Of a DNA stretch of 35,681 bases, positions 8,719-17,629 are shown in pieces. The notes below the pieces were generated by a model that made no database searches, was not told the origin of the DNA, and saw nothing but the letters and a program-made list of their open reading frames with translations. The stretch comes from an uncultured Bacteroidota bacterium (lineage in GTDB: Bacteria; Bacteroidota; Bacteroidia; Chitinophagales; Chitinophagaceae). The stretch spans positions 1 to 35,681 of the forward strand of contig CAIYKV010000112.1 in assembly GCA_903926855.1 (NCBI GenBank), given 5' to 3'. How positions within the stretch are numbered: position 1 is the stretch's first letter; the number at the start of each line of letters is the position of its first letter. Made by a program: the position numbers and the translations under genes.

Positions 8719-9474
8719 CTAAATGTTTAGTCCGCCGCAGGCACTCAATACCTGTCCGGTTATATAAGAACTCATATCACTGGCCAGGAATAAAGTAGTA
8801 TTGGCAATTTCCTCTGCTTTGCCAAAACGGCCTAAGGGTATTTTTTTCAGGAATTCTGTAGCGGCTTCCCCTTCTTTCAGGTAATGGGTCATATCTGTTT
8901 CAATAAAGCCAGGAGCAATGGCATTACACCGGATATTACGACTTCCCAGTTCAAGGGCTATGGATTTGGTAAACCCAATTATACCGGCTTTACTGGCCGC
9001 ATAACTGCTTTGTCCGGCATTTCCACGAATACCAATGATAGAACTCATATTGATAATACTTCCTGCTTTGGCTTTCATCATCGGACGAATTACCTGTTTG
9101 GTCATATTAAATACACTTTTCAGGTTAATATCCATCACTTCATCCCACTGATCAGCTGTCATGCGTAATAATAGATTATCCTTAGAAATACCCGCATTAT
9201 TTACACAGATATCAATTTTTCCAAATTCTTTCAACACATCGTTTACAAACACTTCACATTCTTCAAAAACCCCTGCATTGCTTCTATAGGCTTTGGCTTT
9301 TACACCTAAAGCCACCAGCTGGGCCTCTAATTCGGCAGCTTTGCCGGCACTGCTTTCACTTACATAGGTAAATGCAATATCACTTCCCTGTTCGGCTAAT
9401 TTAATAGCAATAGCGGCTCCAATTCCACGAGCAGCCCCGGTTACAATAGATAGTTTTCCTTCCAGTAATTTCAT
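8719..9474 (-). CDS. fabG: 3-oxoacyl-ACP reductase FabG (SDR)
   Basis: NADPH-dependent reduction of 3-oxoacyl-ACP in type II fatty acid synthesis. Classical SDR of 251 residues: cofactor motif TGAARGIG at 12-19, NNAG at 92-95, catalytic Ser145 in NMSSIIG, Tyr158 and Lys162 in SSYAASKAG, and a C-terminal TGQVLSACGG. The length and the ending are those of FabG proper rather than a generic SDR, although paralogues cannot be excluded. The ATG at 9474 gives the standard MKLLEGKLSIVTGA beginning. It has a good promoter of its own at 9497-9526 and no fatty-acid genes beside it. Confidence 0.88.
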   Translation of the reverse strand: MKLLEGKLSIVTGAARGIGAAIAIKLAEQGSDIAFTYVSESSAGKAAELEAQLVALGVKAKAYRSNAGVFEECEVFVNDVLKEFGKIDICVNNAGISKDNLLLRMTADQWDEVMDINLKSVFNMTKQVIRPMMKAKAGSIINMSSIIGIRGNAGQSSYAASKAGIIGFTKSIALELGSRNIRCNAIAPGFIETDMTHYLKEGEAATEFLKKIPLGRFGKAEEIANTTLFLASDMSSYITGQVLSACGGLNI

Positions 9475-9496
9475 ATACAAGTATTTGTTAGCTATG

Positions 9497-9526
9497 CAAA
9501 AGTAAAATAATTGTGCTGCCCACCAA
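9497..9526 (-). promoter_or_regulatory. Promoter of fabG
   Basis: On the - strand TACTTTTG (9497-9504) matches TAnnTTTG exactly, and a TTG (9524-9526) lies 19 bases upstream, the spacing typical of the -33 TTTG element. It predicts a 5' UTR of roughly 18-20 nt. Confidence 0.6.
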
Positions 9527-9660
9527 GCATTATGATTTGTTTCGCTTCTGCTGGCTTTTGCTAAAATTTCAGATCTTTTGAAAAGTTGACTGCTTTTCTC
9601 TTATCCGATAAAAGATAAACCCCTTCGTTTGTTGTAAAATAAATATTTTGCAATACTATC

Positions 9661-10932
9661 ATGAAACTATCTGCACAAATAAAGAACCTGCTTGTTTTTG
9701 CGCTTATTGGCGAAACAATTTGTGTTAGCTATGCACTTTACATGCCTTCGTTTGCCAGAACAATCAGTGTACTCTATACATTTGCAGGCATCGCCATTGG
9801 TGTTGGCCTGCTATGGGTACATCCATCAAAACCGATTACTTCCGCCCATCCGAAATACCATGCTTTTCCCTCCTTATTCTATCAACCCATTTATCGTTAC
9901 CGATGGCTGGTAATGGGAATTGTTTTAATTGCCATGTGTTATTTTGGAATTAAATGGATGGAAGATGCCCCATTGAATTATAAGGATGCGGATATGTTGC
10001 CCATTATTCAAACGATGTGCCATCGGGCCCTTATTGGTAACTGGTCAAACATTTATGATCCGATACCCGAAATATGGGGAGGGATTACTCCTATCTATCT
10101 TCCTGCTATGTGGCTGCCTTTTTGTTTTCCGGAATGGTTACATTTCGATATCCGCTGGCTAACCATTCTATCACTCTTCATTGTATTCTGTATTTTTTTA
10201 TGGAAGGTTCACCCCTTACAAAAACAGGCTTTTCCGCTTCTGTTATCATGCTTTTTGCTTTTCTGGTGGATTTTTACCAATGAAAAATCGGGTCTGATAC
10301 CCTATACAGAAGAAGGGATTGTGATTCTGTATTATGCTTTTCTGGTGTATGCGCTTACTACACGAAAAGCCTGGCTTGTTGGTATTGCCGCTTCGTTTTG
10401 TGTTCTCAGCAGGTATGCATTGATTGGATGGTTACCCGTAATGATTGTGTATTTTATTTACCTGAAAGATTGGAAACGGCTTATTCAATTTATTATTGCG
10501 GGAATTGCTTGCTTTGTATTGCTGGTATTAATTCCCTTTGGCTGGCATATTTTTAGAAATCTTTTTATGCTTCCTTCCGAATACATTGCTTTCGCAGCAA
10601 GGGTTTGGCATGATGCCGCACATGTATTTATGGAAAGTCTGGGCTGGGCTAAGTTTTTCGGGCCCGGAAGAATTGCCTTACTGCATTATCTGTTAATCAG
10701 TCTTTCTTTTATCATTCCCATGGCCTATCTAATTGTTGTTTTGGGTCAGCAAAAAAAATACCATTTTACTGAAACAGGCATCATGCTTTCTTCTCTAAAA
10801 ATTACACTCGTAGTATTTTATTCATTGATTGATGTGCCTTATCTCTATCTTTTTTATACGAGTTCTTTTGTAAGCCTTTTAGGATTGGCTTATTTCTTTC
10901 AAACAAAACAGAGTAGCAAAACTTTGGGATAA
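9661..10932 (+). CDS. Polytopic membrane protein, possible GT-C-type glycosyltransferase
   Basis: A 423-residue integral membrane protein with about ten hydrophobic helices spread over the whole length. After the third helix comes a hydrophilic loop, NYKDADMLPIIQTMC, which resembles the acidic first external loop of GT-C/GT87-like transferases, followed by IPEIWGGITPIYLPAMWLP. The resemblance is by topology and this loop only, so the enzymatic assignment is tentative. The start ATG at 9661 is followed directly by a basic, then hydrophobic segment. It is divergent from fabG and convergent with the GH3 gene; no terminator is obvious in the 36 bases at its end. Confidence 0.6.
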   Translation: MKLSAQIKNLLVFALIGETICVSYALYMPSFARTISVLYTFAGIAIGVGLLWVHPSKPITSAHPKYHAFPSLFYQPIYRYRWLVMGIVLIAMCYFGIKWMEDAPLNYKDADMLPIIQTMCHRALIGNWSNIYDPIPEIWGGITPIYLPAMWLPFCFPEWLHFDIRWLTILSLFIVFCIFLWKVHPLQKQAFPLLLSCFLLFWWIFTNEKSGLIPYTEEGIVILYYAFLVYALTTRKAWLVGIAASFCVLSRYALIGWLPVMIVYFIYLKDWKRLIQFIIAGIACFVLLVLIPFGWHIFRNLFMLPSEYIAFAARVWHDAAHVFMESLGWAKFFGPGRIALLHYLLISLSFIIPMAYLIVVLGQQKKYHFTETGIMLSSLKITLVVFYSLIDVPYLYLFYTSSFVSLLGLAYFFQTKQSSKTLG

Positions 10933-10968
10933 TCGCATAGAACATTCTATGTGGGGCTATCTAAATGA

Positions 10969-12477
10969 TTAAGGCAAAAAAGAGAGGATCTCCTCTATGT
11001 ATATCCGGTTATTTGACAATCGGGGTATTTTATGCTGACCACCCAATTTCCCTTTGCTTTTGAGCCAGTTATGAAAAACGCCCTTGGGTAATGCTTTTAA
11101 TTTCGGCATACTCAGCGCTATATCCTTGTATCGCTTGGCTTCATAATCGCTGTTGAGTGATTTTAAAGCACAATCCAGTTCATAGGCAAACTGGTCGATA
11201 TTGATATGAGCATTATCAAACTCTATCAACCATTCGTGTGCCCCATTTGCTTTATCATTAAAATAAACAGGCGCTGCCGTATAATCGTTAACCACCATCC
11301 CTGTTTTTTGAGAAGCGATATAAACCGCTTTATCTGCATTATCAGATATCAGTTCTTCCCCAAAAGCATTGATATATTGTTTCAGTCTGCCGCTTACTTT
11401 GATCCTGAATGGGTAGCGGGTAGTAAACTGCACCGTATCACCAACCAGGTAACGCCAGAGGCCTCCATTGGTACTGATTACCAATGCATAGTTTTTTCCT
11501 ATTTCAACATCTTTTAAGCCAATCGTTACCGGATCGGCTTTACCATATTCTTCTACCGGCATAAACTCATAAAAAATACCATGGTTTAAAAACAGGAGCA
11601 TGCCTTCTACCTCCGGATTATCCTGTGCCGCAAAAAAACCTTCACTTGCATTATACATTTCAAGATAAGTGCACCCTTCCCCAATCAGTTTTTTAAACTG
11701 TTCTCTATAAGGCGCGAATGAAACTCCGCCATGAATATATAGTTCGAGGTTTGGCCAAACTTCTTTCAGCGTTGATTTACCCGTGATTTCCAGGATTCTT
11801 TTGATTAGTACCATGGTCCAGGTGGGTACACCTGCAATGGAACTTACATCTTCCTCAATGGTGGAAGCTGCCAGCATTTCTATCTTGCTTTCCCATTCAT
11901 CCATCAGGGCAATCGATAATTCAGGCGTGCGTATCCAGTTGGCCCAGATGGGCGTATTTTGTAATAGTACCGCACTCAGGTCCCCATACTGAACATCTTC
12001 ATTCAGCTTATTGATCTGGTGACTACCGCCAATTACCAATCCTTTTCCGGTTAAGAGATCGCTCTCTGATTTATAATTATAAAAAAGGGTCAATACATCT
12101 TTGGCTCCCTGAAAATGACAGTCTTCCAGACTGGACTCAGTTATCGGTATAAATTTACTTTTATCATTCGTAGTACCGCTGCTCTTGGCAAACCAGTTAA
12201 CCGGTGTATTCCAGAGCATATTTTCTTCGCCCAGCATCAGTCTATCGATATACGGCTTAATATCCTCGTATTCGTGAACAGGTACTTTTTCTTTGAATTT
12301 TCTGATGTTGAAAAGGTCATCAAACCCGTATTTACGGCCAAATTCGGTATACTGTCCATGGGTTACCAGGTCTTGTAATACCTCCCGTTGTGTATCAATA
12401 GGATTGTTTATCCATTGATCAATATGCCAGTTCCTGAATCTGGCCAACCTTGATATTGTTGGGCTAAGTAGTTTCAT
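10969..12477 (-). CDS. GH3 family protein (bacterial homologue of plant GH3 acyl-acid amido synthetases)
   Basis: A 502-residue member of the GH3 branch of acyl-adenylating enzymes. Plant members join jasmonate or auxin to amino acids; bacterial members are common in Bacteroidota and have no known substrate. Visible: the nucleotide-binding AKSSGTTNDKSKFIPIT segment, YNASEGFFAAQ in the central motif, and LWRYLVGDTVQF followed by SGRLKQYINAFGEEL, the typical GH3 adenylation core motifs. The ATG at 12477 gives MKLLSPTISRLAR; a longer start at 12507 is not family-like. It lies downstream of lptB on the same strand with 78 bases between, so it may be read from the lptB promoter. Confidence 0.85.
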   Translation of the reverse strand: MKLLSPTISRLARFRNWHIDQWINNPIDTQREVLQDLVTHGQYTEFGRKYGFDDLFNIRKFKEKVPVHEYEDIKPYIDRLMLGEENMLWNTPVNWFAKSSGTTNDKSKFIPITESSLEDCHFQGAKDVLTLFYNYKSESDLLTGKGLVIGGSHQINKLNEDVQYGDLSAVLLQNTPIWANWIRTPELSIALMDEWESKIEMLAASTIEEDVSSIAGVPTWTMVLIKRILEITGKSTLKEVWPNLELYIHGGVSFAPYREQFKKLIGEGCTYLEMYNASEGFFAAQDNPEVEGMLLFLNHGIFYEFMPVEEYGKADPVTIGLKDVEIGKNYALVISTNGGLWRYLVGDTVQFTTRYPFRIKVSGRLKQYINAFGEELISDNADKAVYIASQKTGMVVNDYTAAPVYFNDKANGAHEWLIEFDNAHINIDQFAYELDCALKSLNSDYEAKRYKDIALSMPKLKALPKGVFHNWLKSKGKLGGQHKIPRLSNNRIYIEEILSFLP

Positions 12478-12555
12478 TGAGGTTCTTCGGCAAAATAAGC
12501 AATGCAATTGATAATACCGAAACCCCTTAGGTCAAACCTGGGTAATTAGGGCTAA

Positions 12556-13332
12556 TTACAGACCAGATGGACCATCTTTCCCCATTTCAATAATCCAATC
12601 CTTTCTTTTGAGTTCAAAATTGGTGCCGAGGTACAGTCTTCTAACCTGTGCATCCTCTGCCAGTTCTTCCGCTGTTCCATGTTTAAAGATTTTTCCCTCA
12701 ATTAACAGGTAAGCACGATCGCAGATAGACAGGGTCTCGTTTACATTGTGATCGGTAATCAGAATCCCGATATTTTTGAATTTCAACCTGGCTACTACCG
12801 ATTGTATATCTTCTACAGCAATAGGGTCAACACCGGCAAATGGTTCATCCAATAAGATAAATTTTGGGTCAACCGCCAAAGCGCGGGCAATTTCTGTCCT
12901 TCTTCTTTCCCCCCCACTCAGGCTATCTCCATTGTTTTTACGAACATGGTGCAGGTTAAATTCATCAAGCAATGAATCCAGTTTATATTGACGTTCCTGC
13001 TTAGTAAGTTTGGTCATTTCCAGTACTGCCAGAATATTATCTTCTACACTCAGTTTCCTGAATACGCTCGCTTCCTGTGGCAGGTAGCCAATACCCATTT
13101 GGGCTCTTTTGTACATGGGTAGTCGGGTAATATCATGATCGTTGAGATAAACCGTTCCGTTATCCGGCTTAATCAGACCAACTACCATATAAAATGTGGT
13201 GGTTTTCCCGGCTCCGTTCGGGCCCAGCAAACCTACGATCTCTCCCTGCTTTACATTGATAGATACCTCGCTCACAACGGTTCTGCCCTTGTAGCTTTTG
13301 ATCAGGTCTTTGGTATATATGGTAAGACTCAA
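12556..13332 (-). CDS. lptB: LPS export ABC transporter ATPase LptB
   Basis: Cytosolic ATPase that powers LPS extraction by LptFG. All ABC motifs are present: Walker [25 protein letters not shown] after the Q-loop as in LptB, signature [15 protein letters not shown], Walker B FILLDEP and the switch His in ITDHNV. About 258 residues. No ATG exists near the N-terminus: the candidate starts are TTG at 13332 (giving [16 protein letters not shown]) and TTG at 13350. I prefer 13332 because the 13350 codon lies inside the predicted -7 promoter element. The C-terminal tail [13 protein letters not shown] is slightly longer than in proteobacterial LptB. Confidence 0.92.
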   Translation of the reverse strand: MSLTIYTKDLIKSYKGRTVVSEVSINVKQGEIVGLLGPNGAGKTTTFYMVVGLIKPDNGTVYLNDHDITRLPMYKRAQMGIGYLPQEASVFRKLSVEDNILAVLEMTKLTKQERQYKLDSLLDEFNLHHVRKNNGDSLSGGERRRTEIARALAVDPKFILLDEPFAGVDPIAVEDIQSVVARLKFKNIGILITDHNVNETLSICDRAYLLIEGKIFKHGTAEELAEDAQVRRLYLGTNFELKRKDWIIEMGKDGPSGL

Positions 13333-13347
13333 ATGGATAAGTTTCGG

Positions 13348-13355
13348 CAAAAATA
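13348..13355 (-). promoter_or_regulatory. -7 promoter element for lptB (TATTTTTG)
   Basis: Matches TAnnTTTG on the - strand. A start site about 5 nt downstream would leave roughly 10 nt before the TTG at 13332. No clear -33 partner. Confidence 0.45.
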
Positions 13356-13430
13356 CTATTAATGTTCCCGATAAATGAAAACGGGTGGCATCTTAACACT
13401 TGTTTTTCTAAACATCAGTTCTATGTATAT

Positions 13431-13514
13431 TGCAGCCGTTTGGAGGAACCAAATTGGTTTGCGGTTATTATCTACCTGGTTTTTTAGATAGACACTGCAG
13501 GTTATCAGTAACCT
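13431..13514 (+). promoter_or_regulatory. Structured leader upstream of metF
   Basis: Several inverted repeats lie in the 105 bases before metF: TGCAG (13431-13435) with CTGCA (13495-13499); AACCAAATTGGTT (13447-13459); TATCTA / TAGATA (13469-13474, 13485-13490); AGGTTA-TCAG-TAACCT (13499-13514). ACCTG in the loop at 13474-13478 could also pair with CAGGT at 13498-13502, which would compete with the last hairpin. I recognise no known riboswitch class. The transcription start is unknown, so part of this may not be transcribed. Confidence 0.3.
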
Positions 13515-13534
13515 TAAAAATCAGCAATTTTTAC

Positions 13535-14488
13535 ATGAAGATTACAGAACATATACAAAAAGCAGAGAGAACCCTGGTGTCTTTTGAAGTATTGCCACCC
13601 TTAAAAGGCAAAACGATCACTACTTTATATGATCATCTTGATCCATTAATGGAGTTTTCTCCTTCCTGGATCAATGTTACCTACCATCGCAGTGAAACGA
13701 TGTTCAAGAAAAAAGTGGATGGCACTTTTGAGAAGATTGAAGTACGCAAGCGTCCGGGGACTGTGGGTATTTGTGCAGCTATCATGAACCATTACCGGGT
13801 AGATGCCGTTCCGCATATTATTTGTGGCGGTTTTACCAAAAGAGAAACTGAAGATGCATTGATTGACCTGGATTTTTTAGGAATTGATAATGTACTGGTG
13901 TTACGTGGCGATGCCCCTAAGAACGAAACTGCTTTTGAACCCGAGAAAAACGGCAATCACTATGCGATAGATCTTCTGCAACAGGTAACCAATATGAATC
14001 ATGGTATTTACCTGGATGAGGATATTAAAAGCGGCGGTAAAACCAATTTCTGTTCGGGCGTAGCGGGATACCCTGAAAAACATTTTGAAGCGCCTAATCT
14101 GGAGATTGATCTGCAAAAACTAAAACAAAAAGTAGATGCAGGTGCTGAATATATTATGACCCAAATGTTTTTCGATAATCAGAAATTTTTTGATTTCACA
14201 AAAGCATGTAAAGAAATCGGCATCAATGTTCCAATTATTCCAGGGCTAAAACCCATTACCAATAAAAAACAATTATCGGTTCTTCCAAGAATATTTCATG
14301 TAGATATACCTACTGATCTGTCAAATGCCATTATGAAATGCAAAACGGACCAGGAATGCGAGCAGGTAGGTACAGAATGGTTGGTACAACAGAGTAAAGA
14401 ACTCAAAAATGCCGGAGTTCCTGTTTTACATTATTATACATTAGGCAAACCTAAGGTGATCTGGAATGTAGTAAAAGAGGTCATGTAA
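13535..14488 (+). CDS. metF: 5,10-methylenetetrahydrofolate reductase
   Basis: Reduces methylene-THF to methyl-THF, the methyl donor for methionine synthesis, with FAD. The 317-residue TIM-barrel protein has the usual length and landmarks: SFEVLPPLKG near residue 16, INVTYHRSE, LVLRGDAPK, FCSGVAGYPEKH, AGAEYIMTQMFFD and IPGLKPI. The ATG at 13535 gives MKITEHIQKAERTLVSFEV, a standard start; the open frame upstream runs through the leader hairpins and is rejected. No other methionine gene is adjacent. It is convergent with the thioredoxin-like gene and only 20 bases separate the two stops. Confidence 0.95.
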   Translation: MKITEHIQKAERTLVSFEVLPPLKGKTITTLYDHLDPLMEFSPSWINVTYHRSETMFKKKVDGTFEKIEVRKRPGTVGICAAIMNHYRVDAVPHIICGGFTKRETEDALIDLDFLGIDNVLVLRGDAPKNETAFEPEKNGNHYAIDLLQQVTNMNHGIYLDEDIKSGGKTNFCSGVAGYPEKHFEAPNLEIDLQKLKQKVDAGAEYIMTQMFFDNQKFFDFTKACKEIGINVPIIPGLKPITNKKQLSVLPRIFHVDIPTDLSNAIMKCKTDQECEQVGTEWLVQQSKELKNAGVPVLHYYTLGKPKVIWNVVKEVM

Positions 14489-14508
14489 TTAATAATAATA
14501 ATGAATCT

Positions 14509-15963
14509 TTATTTTTTCATCTTCAATTTCATGATCTCATCAAACTGTTCCATACTTAGCTGCTTGGCTATAATATGCTTGTCCTGATCCAGTAAATAAA
14601 ATGTAGGCGTTTTATAGATATCATAGGCCTGCCTGAAATTCATCTGGTTGGCTTTTTCGGTAGCTGTTTTGATGGCTGCTGTTTCATGGGTATGTACCCA
14701 GCCAGCCAGTTTATTATCCACTATAAAATTTTTCCAGGCTTTCGTTTCCGGTTCATTGATATTGACTGCATAGATAGATACACCCATGGCTTTCCATTTT
14801 GCCCGGTAAATAGAATCTAAACGGGGTATTTCTATTTTACAGTGACCACAGGTAGGATCCCAGAATGCCACCACTGTAAACTTCGATTTTAATCCGTATA
14901 AAGGAGCAGGCCTGCCCGCCGTATCTACAAAATCCATGGGAGGAGCGGGTAATCCAATCTGGTTGGCCATTAAATTATAAGCTCTTTCTGTAATGGTTTT
15001 CTTATTGCTGGCATCCAGCAAAGTAGTATCGCCCTTGGCATAAAAATTTTCAAATAAGAATACAAATACTTTATCCTGACCCATATACTGCGGGTTCATA
15101 TATTGCTTGGTAAACTTGGTTAACAGAAAAGGATAGATCTCCCTCCCTGTTCTTGCATACAGCAGAATATAATTTACTTCTTTAATGATAGAATCCGCTT
15201 CAATAGAAACCAGGTTTTTGAAATACTCATCCACTTTTGCCTCAAAGAATGGTGTATGCAGAATACGATCATCAGCAAAATTTACATCATCCCAATAGTG
15301 TTCTTTATAATAACGATAAGGGTAAGTAGAGTCCTTTTTACCGTTTATGGTTGGGATTTCTTTGATAGGGGGTCTTTTCATGGTATTCAATAACTCTGAA
15401 AGCAAACTTTCCGGGTATTTTTGAATGATACTATCACGGTAATGTTGCAATTCTTTGTCAACCTCCTTATAGGCTTTCACCAAATTGGCCGTATCTTCTT
15501 TTGTCTTTTTTTTCGTGGTATCTCTGAACTTAGTATCCAGTCCCTGGGTATATTTTAGTTTAGCCGCAGAAAATTTTTTATAGTCATTATATAATGTATT
15601 CTCAGCCGACCCGGTTATCACTGCTTTATCTTTAAAAGCGGTGTCTGCAGTAATACTGAATTGCTGTTGATCATCCATCAACAGATCGAATTGAATAGCA
15701 AATTCCGGTGCTTTAGTAACCAGAAGATAGATACCCCCGGTGAGTTTAGCCGGTGCTTTGAAAACGCCTTCGCTTTTGTCGTTTAGCATGGCAGAATCAA
15801 ACAATGCAGTTGTATTGCCATAATAACTACCCAAATACACTTTTTGTTTTTTCAGCGGGGTAATTTTGACATTGATATACCTTCCCGCAATAGGCGCAGG
15901 GGTTTGGGCCATTAAACCCTGGATACCCGTAAATAAGAAAACAATGATCAGTAAATGCTTCAT
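14509..15963 (-). CDS. TlpA-like thioredoxin-fold envelope protein with DUF5106 region
   Basis: A 484-residue exported protein. Residues 1-19 form a signal peptide (MKHLLIIVFLFTGIQGLMAQ). A DUF4369-like beta domain follows (about 25-120), then a helical DUF5106-type region (about 190-330), and a C-terminal thioredoxin/AhpC-TSA domain from about 335 with redox motif FWDPTCGHCKIEIP (Cys372, Cys375). Such proteins act in periplasmic disulfide reduction in Bacteroidota; the partner is unknown. The sequence between the first two domains (residues 130-185) is very rich in Lys and charged residues and may be coiled coil. Single gene, convergent with metF and divergent from rlmD. Confidence 0.88.
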   Translation of the reverse strand: MKHLLIIVFLFTGIQGLMAQTPAPIAGRYINVKITPLKKQKVYLGSYYGNTTALFDSAMLNDKSEGVFKAPAKLTGGIYLLVTKAPEFAIQFDLLMDDQQQFSITADTAFKDKAVITGSAENTLYNDYKKFSAAKLKYTQGLDTKFRDTTKKKTKEDTANLVKAYKEVDKELQHYRDSIIQKYPESLLSELLNTMKRPPIKEIPTINGKKDSTYPYRYYKEHYWDDVNFADDRILHTPFFEAKVDEYFKNLVSIEADSIIKEVNYILLYARTGREIYPFLLTKFTKQYMNPQYMGQDKVFVFLFENFYAKGDTTLLDASNKKTITERAYNLMANQIGLPAPPMDFVDTAGRPAPLYGLKSKFTVVAFWDPTCGHCKIEIPRLDSIYRAKWKAMGVSIYAVNINEPETKAWKNFIVDNKLAGWVHTHETAAIKTATEKANQMNFRQAYDIYKTPTFYLLDQDKHIIAKQLSMEQFDEIMKLKMKK

Positions 15964-16068
15964 ACGCGTAAAATTCAGCGGTAAATTTAGTTAAATAGGA
16001 TATTAACTGTGTTAATCAGTTGTAAATTATACCTTCTATTTTATCTTCCAAGCAAACTGAATCGTAGT

Positions 16069-16076
16069 TACCTTTG
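16069..16076 (+). promoter_or_regulatory. -7 promoter element for rlmD (TACCTTTG)
   Basis: Exact TAnnTTTG match ending five bases before the GTG start at 16082, so a leaderless or nearly leaderless mRNA is predicted. No -33 TTTG at the usual distance. Confidence 0.5.
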
Positions 16077-16081
16077 GCCCC

Positions 16082-17515
16082 GTGCGAAAGCAAAGAAAAA
16101 TAACCGTACTGGAAAATGTACTTGTGCTGGATTATGCAGCCGAAGGGAAATCATTGGCCCGGGTAGATGGAAAAGTAATTTTTATTGAGGGTGCCGTACC
16201 GGGAGATACTGTTGATATTCAGCTATCAAAGAATAAATCTGACTGGGCAGAGGGACATGTAGTTAAAATTCATACGCATTCCCCGGACAGAGTGCCTGCT
16301 TTTTGTGAACATTTTGGGGTATGTGGCGGATGCCAATGGCAGATGCTCCCGTATGAAAAACAGTTGTTTTACAAACATAAACAGGTAACAGATAATCTGC
16401 AAAGAATCGGAAAAATCGCTTTACCGGAGATTGCTCCCATTTTAGGTGCCGATAAAACACGCCAATACCGCAATAAACTGGAATACACTTTTTCACCAAA
16501 AAAATTCATCCCTACTGAGGAATTCAGAAAAATGAAAGAGGCGGGTATTTCACTATCAGATCAACCTGGGGCGGGCGGCTTTCATGTTCGGGGTTTTTTT
16601 GATAAAGTAGTGGAGATCGATATCTGTCATTTACAGGAAGAGCCCACGAATTTAATCCGTAAAGCTGTAGCAAAATTCGCGGTTGATCACCAACTCCCTT
16701 TTTATAATGTAAAATCACACCAGGGCTGGTTGCGAAATATGTTTGTGCGGAATACCAGCACAGGCGAATTGATGATCAATGTAGTGTTGGGATATGAGTC
16801 AGAAGAGTCCAGAAAACAGTTATTGGATGAATTACTGGCAGATTTTCCGGCAATTACTACGCTTTTATATACTATCAATACCAAGAAAAATGATAGTCTT
16901 CACGATCTGAACCCAATCGTTTATGCTGGCAAAGGGTATATAACGGAGAAACTGGAAGATTTTAGTTTTAAGATCAGTCCCAAATCATTTTTCCAGACCA
17001 ATACCCGGCAGGCAGAAAAATTATACCAGGTAACCCGTGATTTTGCCGAACTCAATGGAACCCAGATTGTTTATGATTTGTATTGCGGAACAGGAAGTAT
17101 TGGCATTTTTGTAAGTAAACTGGCCAAAAAAGTGATTGGGGTAGAAGTAATTGCAGAAGCCATAGCAGATGCAGATGAAAATGCGGCGCTGAACCAGATT
17201 AATCATGCCAGTTTTTTTGCGGGAGATGTAGTGGATATTTGTGATGACAAGTTTTTTGAGCAGCATGGAAGACCAGACGTAATCATTACCGACCCGCCAA
17301 GGGCCGGGATGCATGAAAAACTAGTTAAAAAATTACTGGATATTGCGGCACCTGTAGTTGTTTATGTAAGTTGCAATCCGGCAACCCAGGCCAGAGACCT
17401 TGCTTTGCTGGATGAAAAGTATCGGGTAGAGAAAATACAACCCGTAGATATGTTTCCGCATACCTTGCATATTGAGAATGTAGTACAATTGAAATTAAAA
17501 TCCGATTTAGCCTAA
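16082..17515 (+). CDS. rlmD: 23S rRNA (uracil-5-)-methyltransferase, RlmD/RumA type
   Basis: SAM-dependent methylation of a uracil in 23S rRNA. The 477-residue protein has an N-terminal TRAM RNA-binding domain (about 8-65), the four iron-sulfur cysteines C75, C81, C84 (CEHFGVCGGC) and C182, the SAM motif YDLYCGTGSIG (331-341), DPPRAG (404-409) and the nucleophile Cys431 in YVSCNPATQARD. The start is GTG at 16082; there is no ATG nearby and the TRAM domain begins directly after. The iron-sulfur cluster supports RlmD rather than TrmA. RlmC or a paralogue of unknown site specificity remains possible. Confidence 0.9.
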   Translation: MRKQRKITVLENVLVLDYAAEGKSLARVDGKVIFIEGAVPGDTVDIQLSKNKSDWAEGHVVKIHTHSPDRVPAFCEHFGVCGGCQWQMLPYEKQLFYKHKQVTDNLQRIGKIALPEIAPILGADKTRQYRNKLEYTFSPKKFIPTEEFRKMKEAGISLSDQPGAGGFHVRGFFDKVVEIDICHLQEEPTNLIRKAVAKFAVDHQLPFYNVKSHQGWLRNMFVRNTSTGELMINVVLGYESEESRKQLLDELLADFPAITTLLYTINTKKNDSLHDLNPIVYAGKGYITEKLEDFSFKISPKSFFQTNTRQAEKLYQVTRDFAELNGTQIVYDLYCGTGSIGIFVSKLAKKVIGVEVIAEAIADADENAALNQINHASFFAGDVVDICDDKFFEQHGRPDVIITDPPRAGMHEKLVKKLLDIAAPVVVYVSCNPATQARDLALLDEKYRVEKIQPVDMFPHTLHIENVVQLKLKSDLA

Positions 17516-17530
17516 ACCCGGCTAAAAGAA

Positions 17531-17629
17531 ATGAACGATAAAGTAGATAGAATGAAAAAAAAGTTATCCTTTACATTATATACCGCATCAAATATTTCCT
17601 TTCAGGGATTCAGGGAGGATATACTATGA
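17531..17629 (+). CDS. Possible 32-residue ORF translationally coupled to the rhomboid gene
   Basis: ATG at 17531, MNDKVDRMKKKLSFTLYTAS..., ending in TGA that overlaps the rhomboid ATG as ATGA. A strong Shine-Dalgarno-like GGGAGG lies 8 bases before that ATG, unusual for this genome. A 7-bp hairpin (17506-17526, TTTAGCC / GGCTAAA, no U-tract) spans the rlmD stop just upstream. The peptide matches no family I know. It could be a short upstream ORF that controls rhomboid translation or a chance frame. Confidence 0.25.
   Translation: MNDKVDRMKKKLSFTLYTASNISFQGFREDIL

Noticed and set aside
13431-13534. Known SAM or cobalamin riboswitch before metF
   Set aside because: The hairpins do not show the conserved core sequences of those classes as far as I can read them; kept only as an unclassified structured leader.
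17506-17526. Rho-independent terminator of rlmD
   Set aside because: A 7-bp stem spans the stop codon but is followed by AAG, not T residues; transcription may continue into the rhomboid genes.
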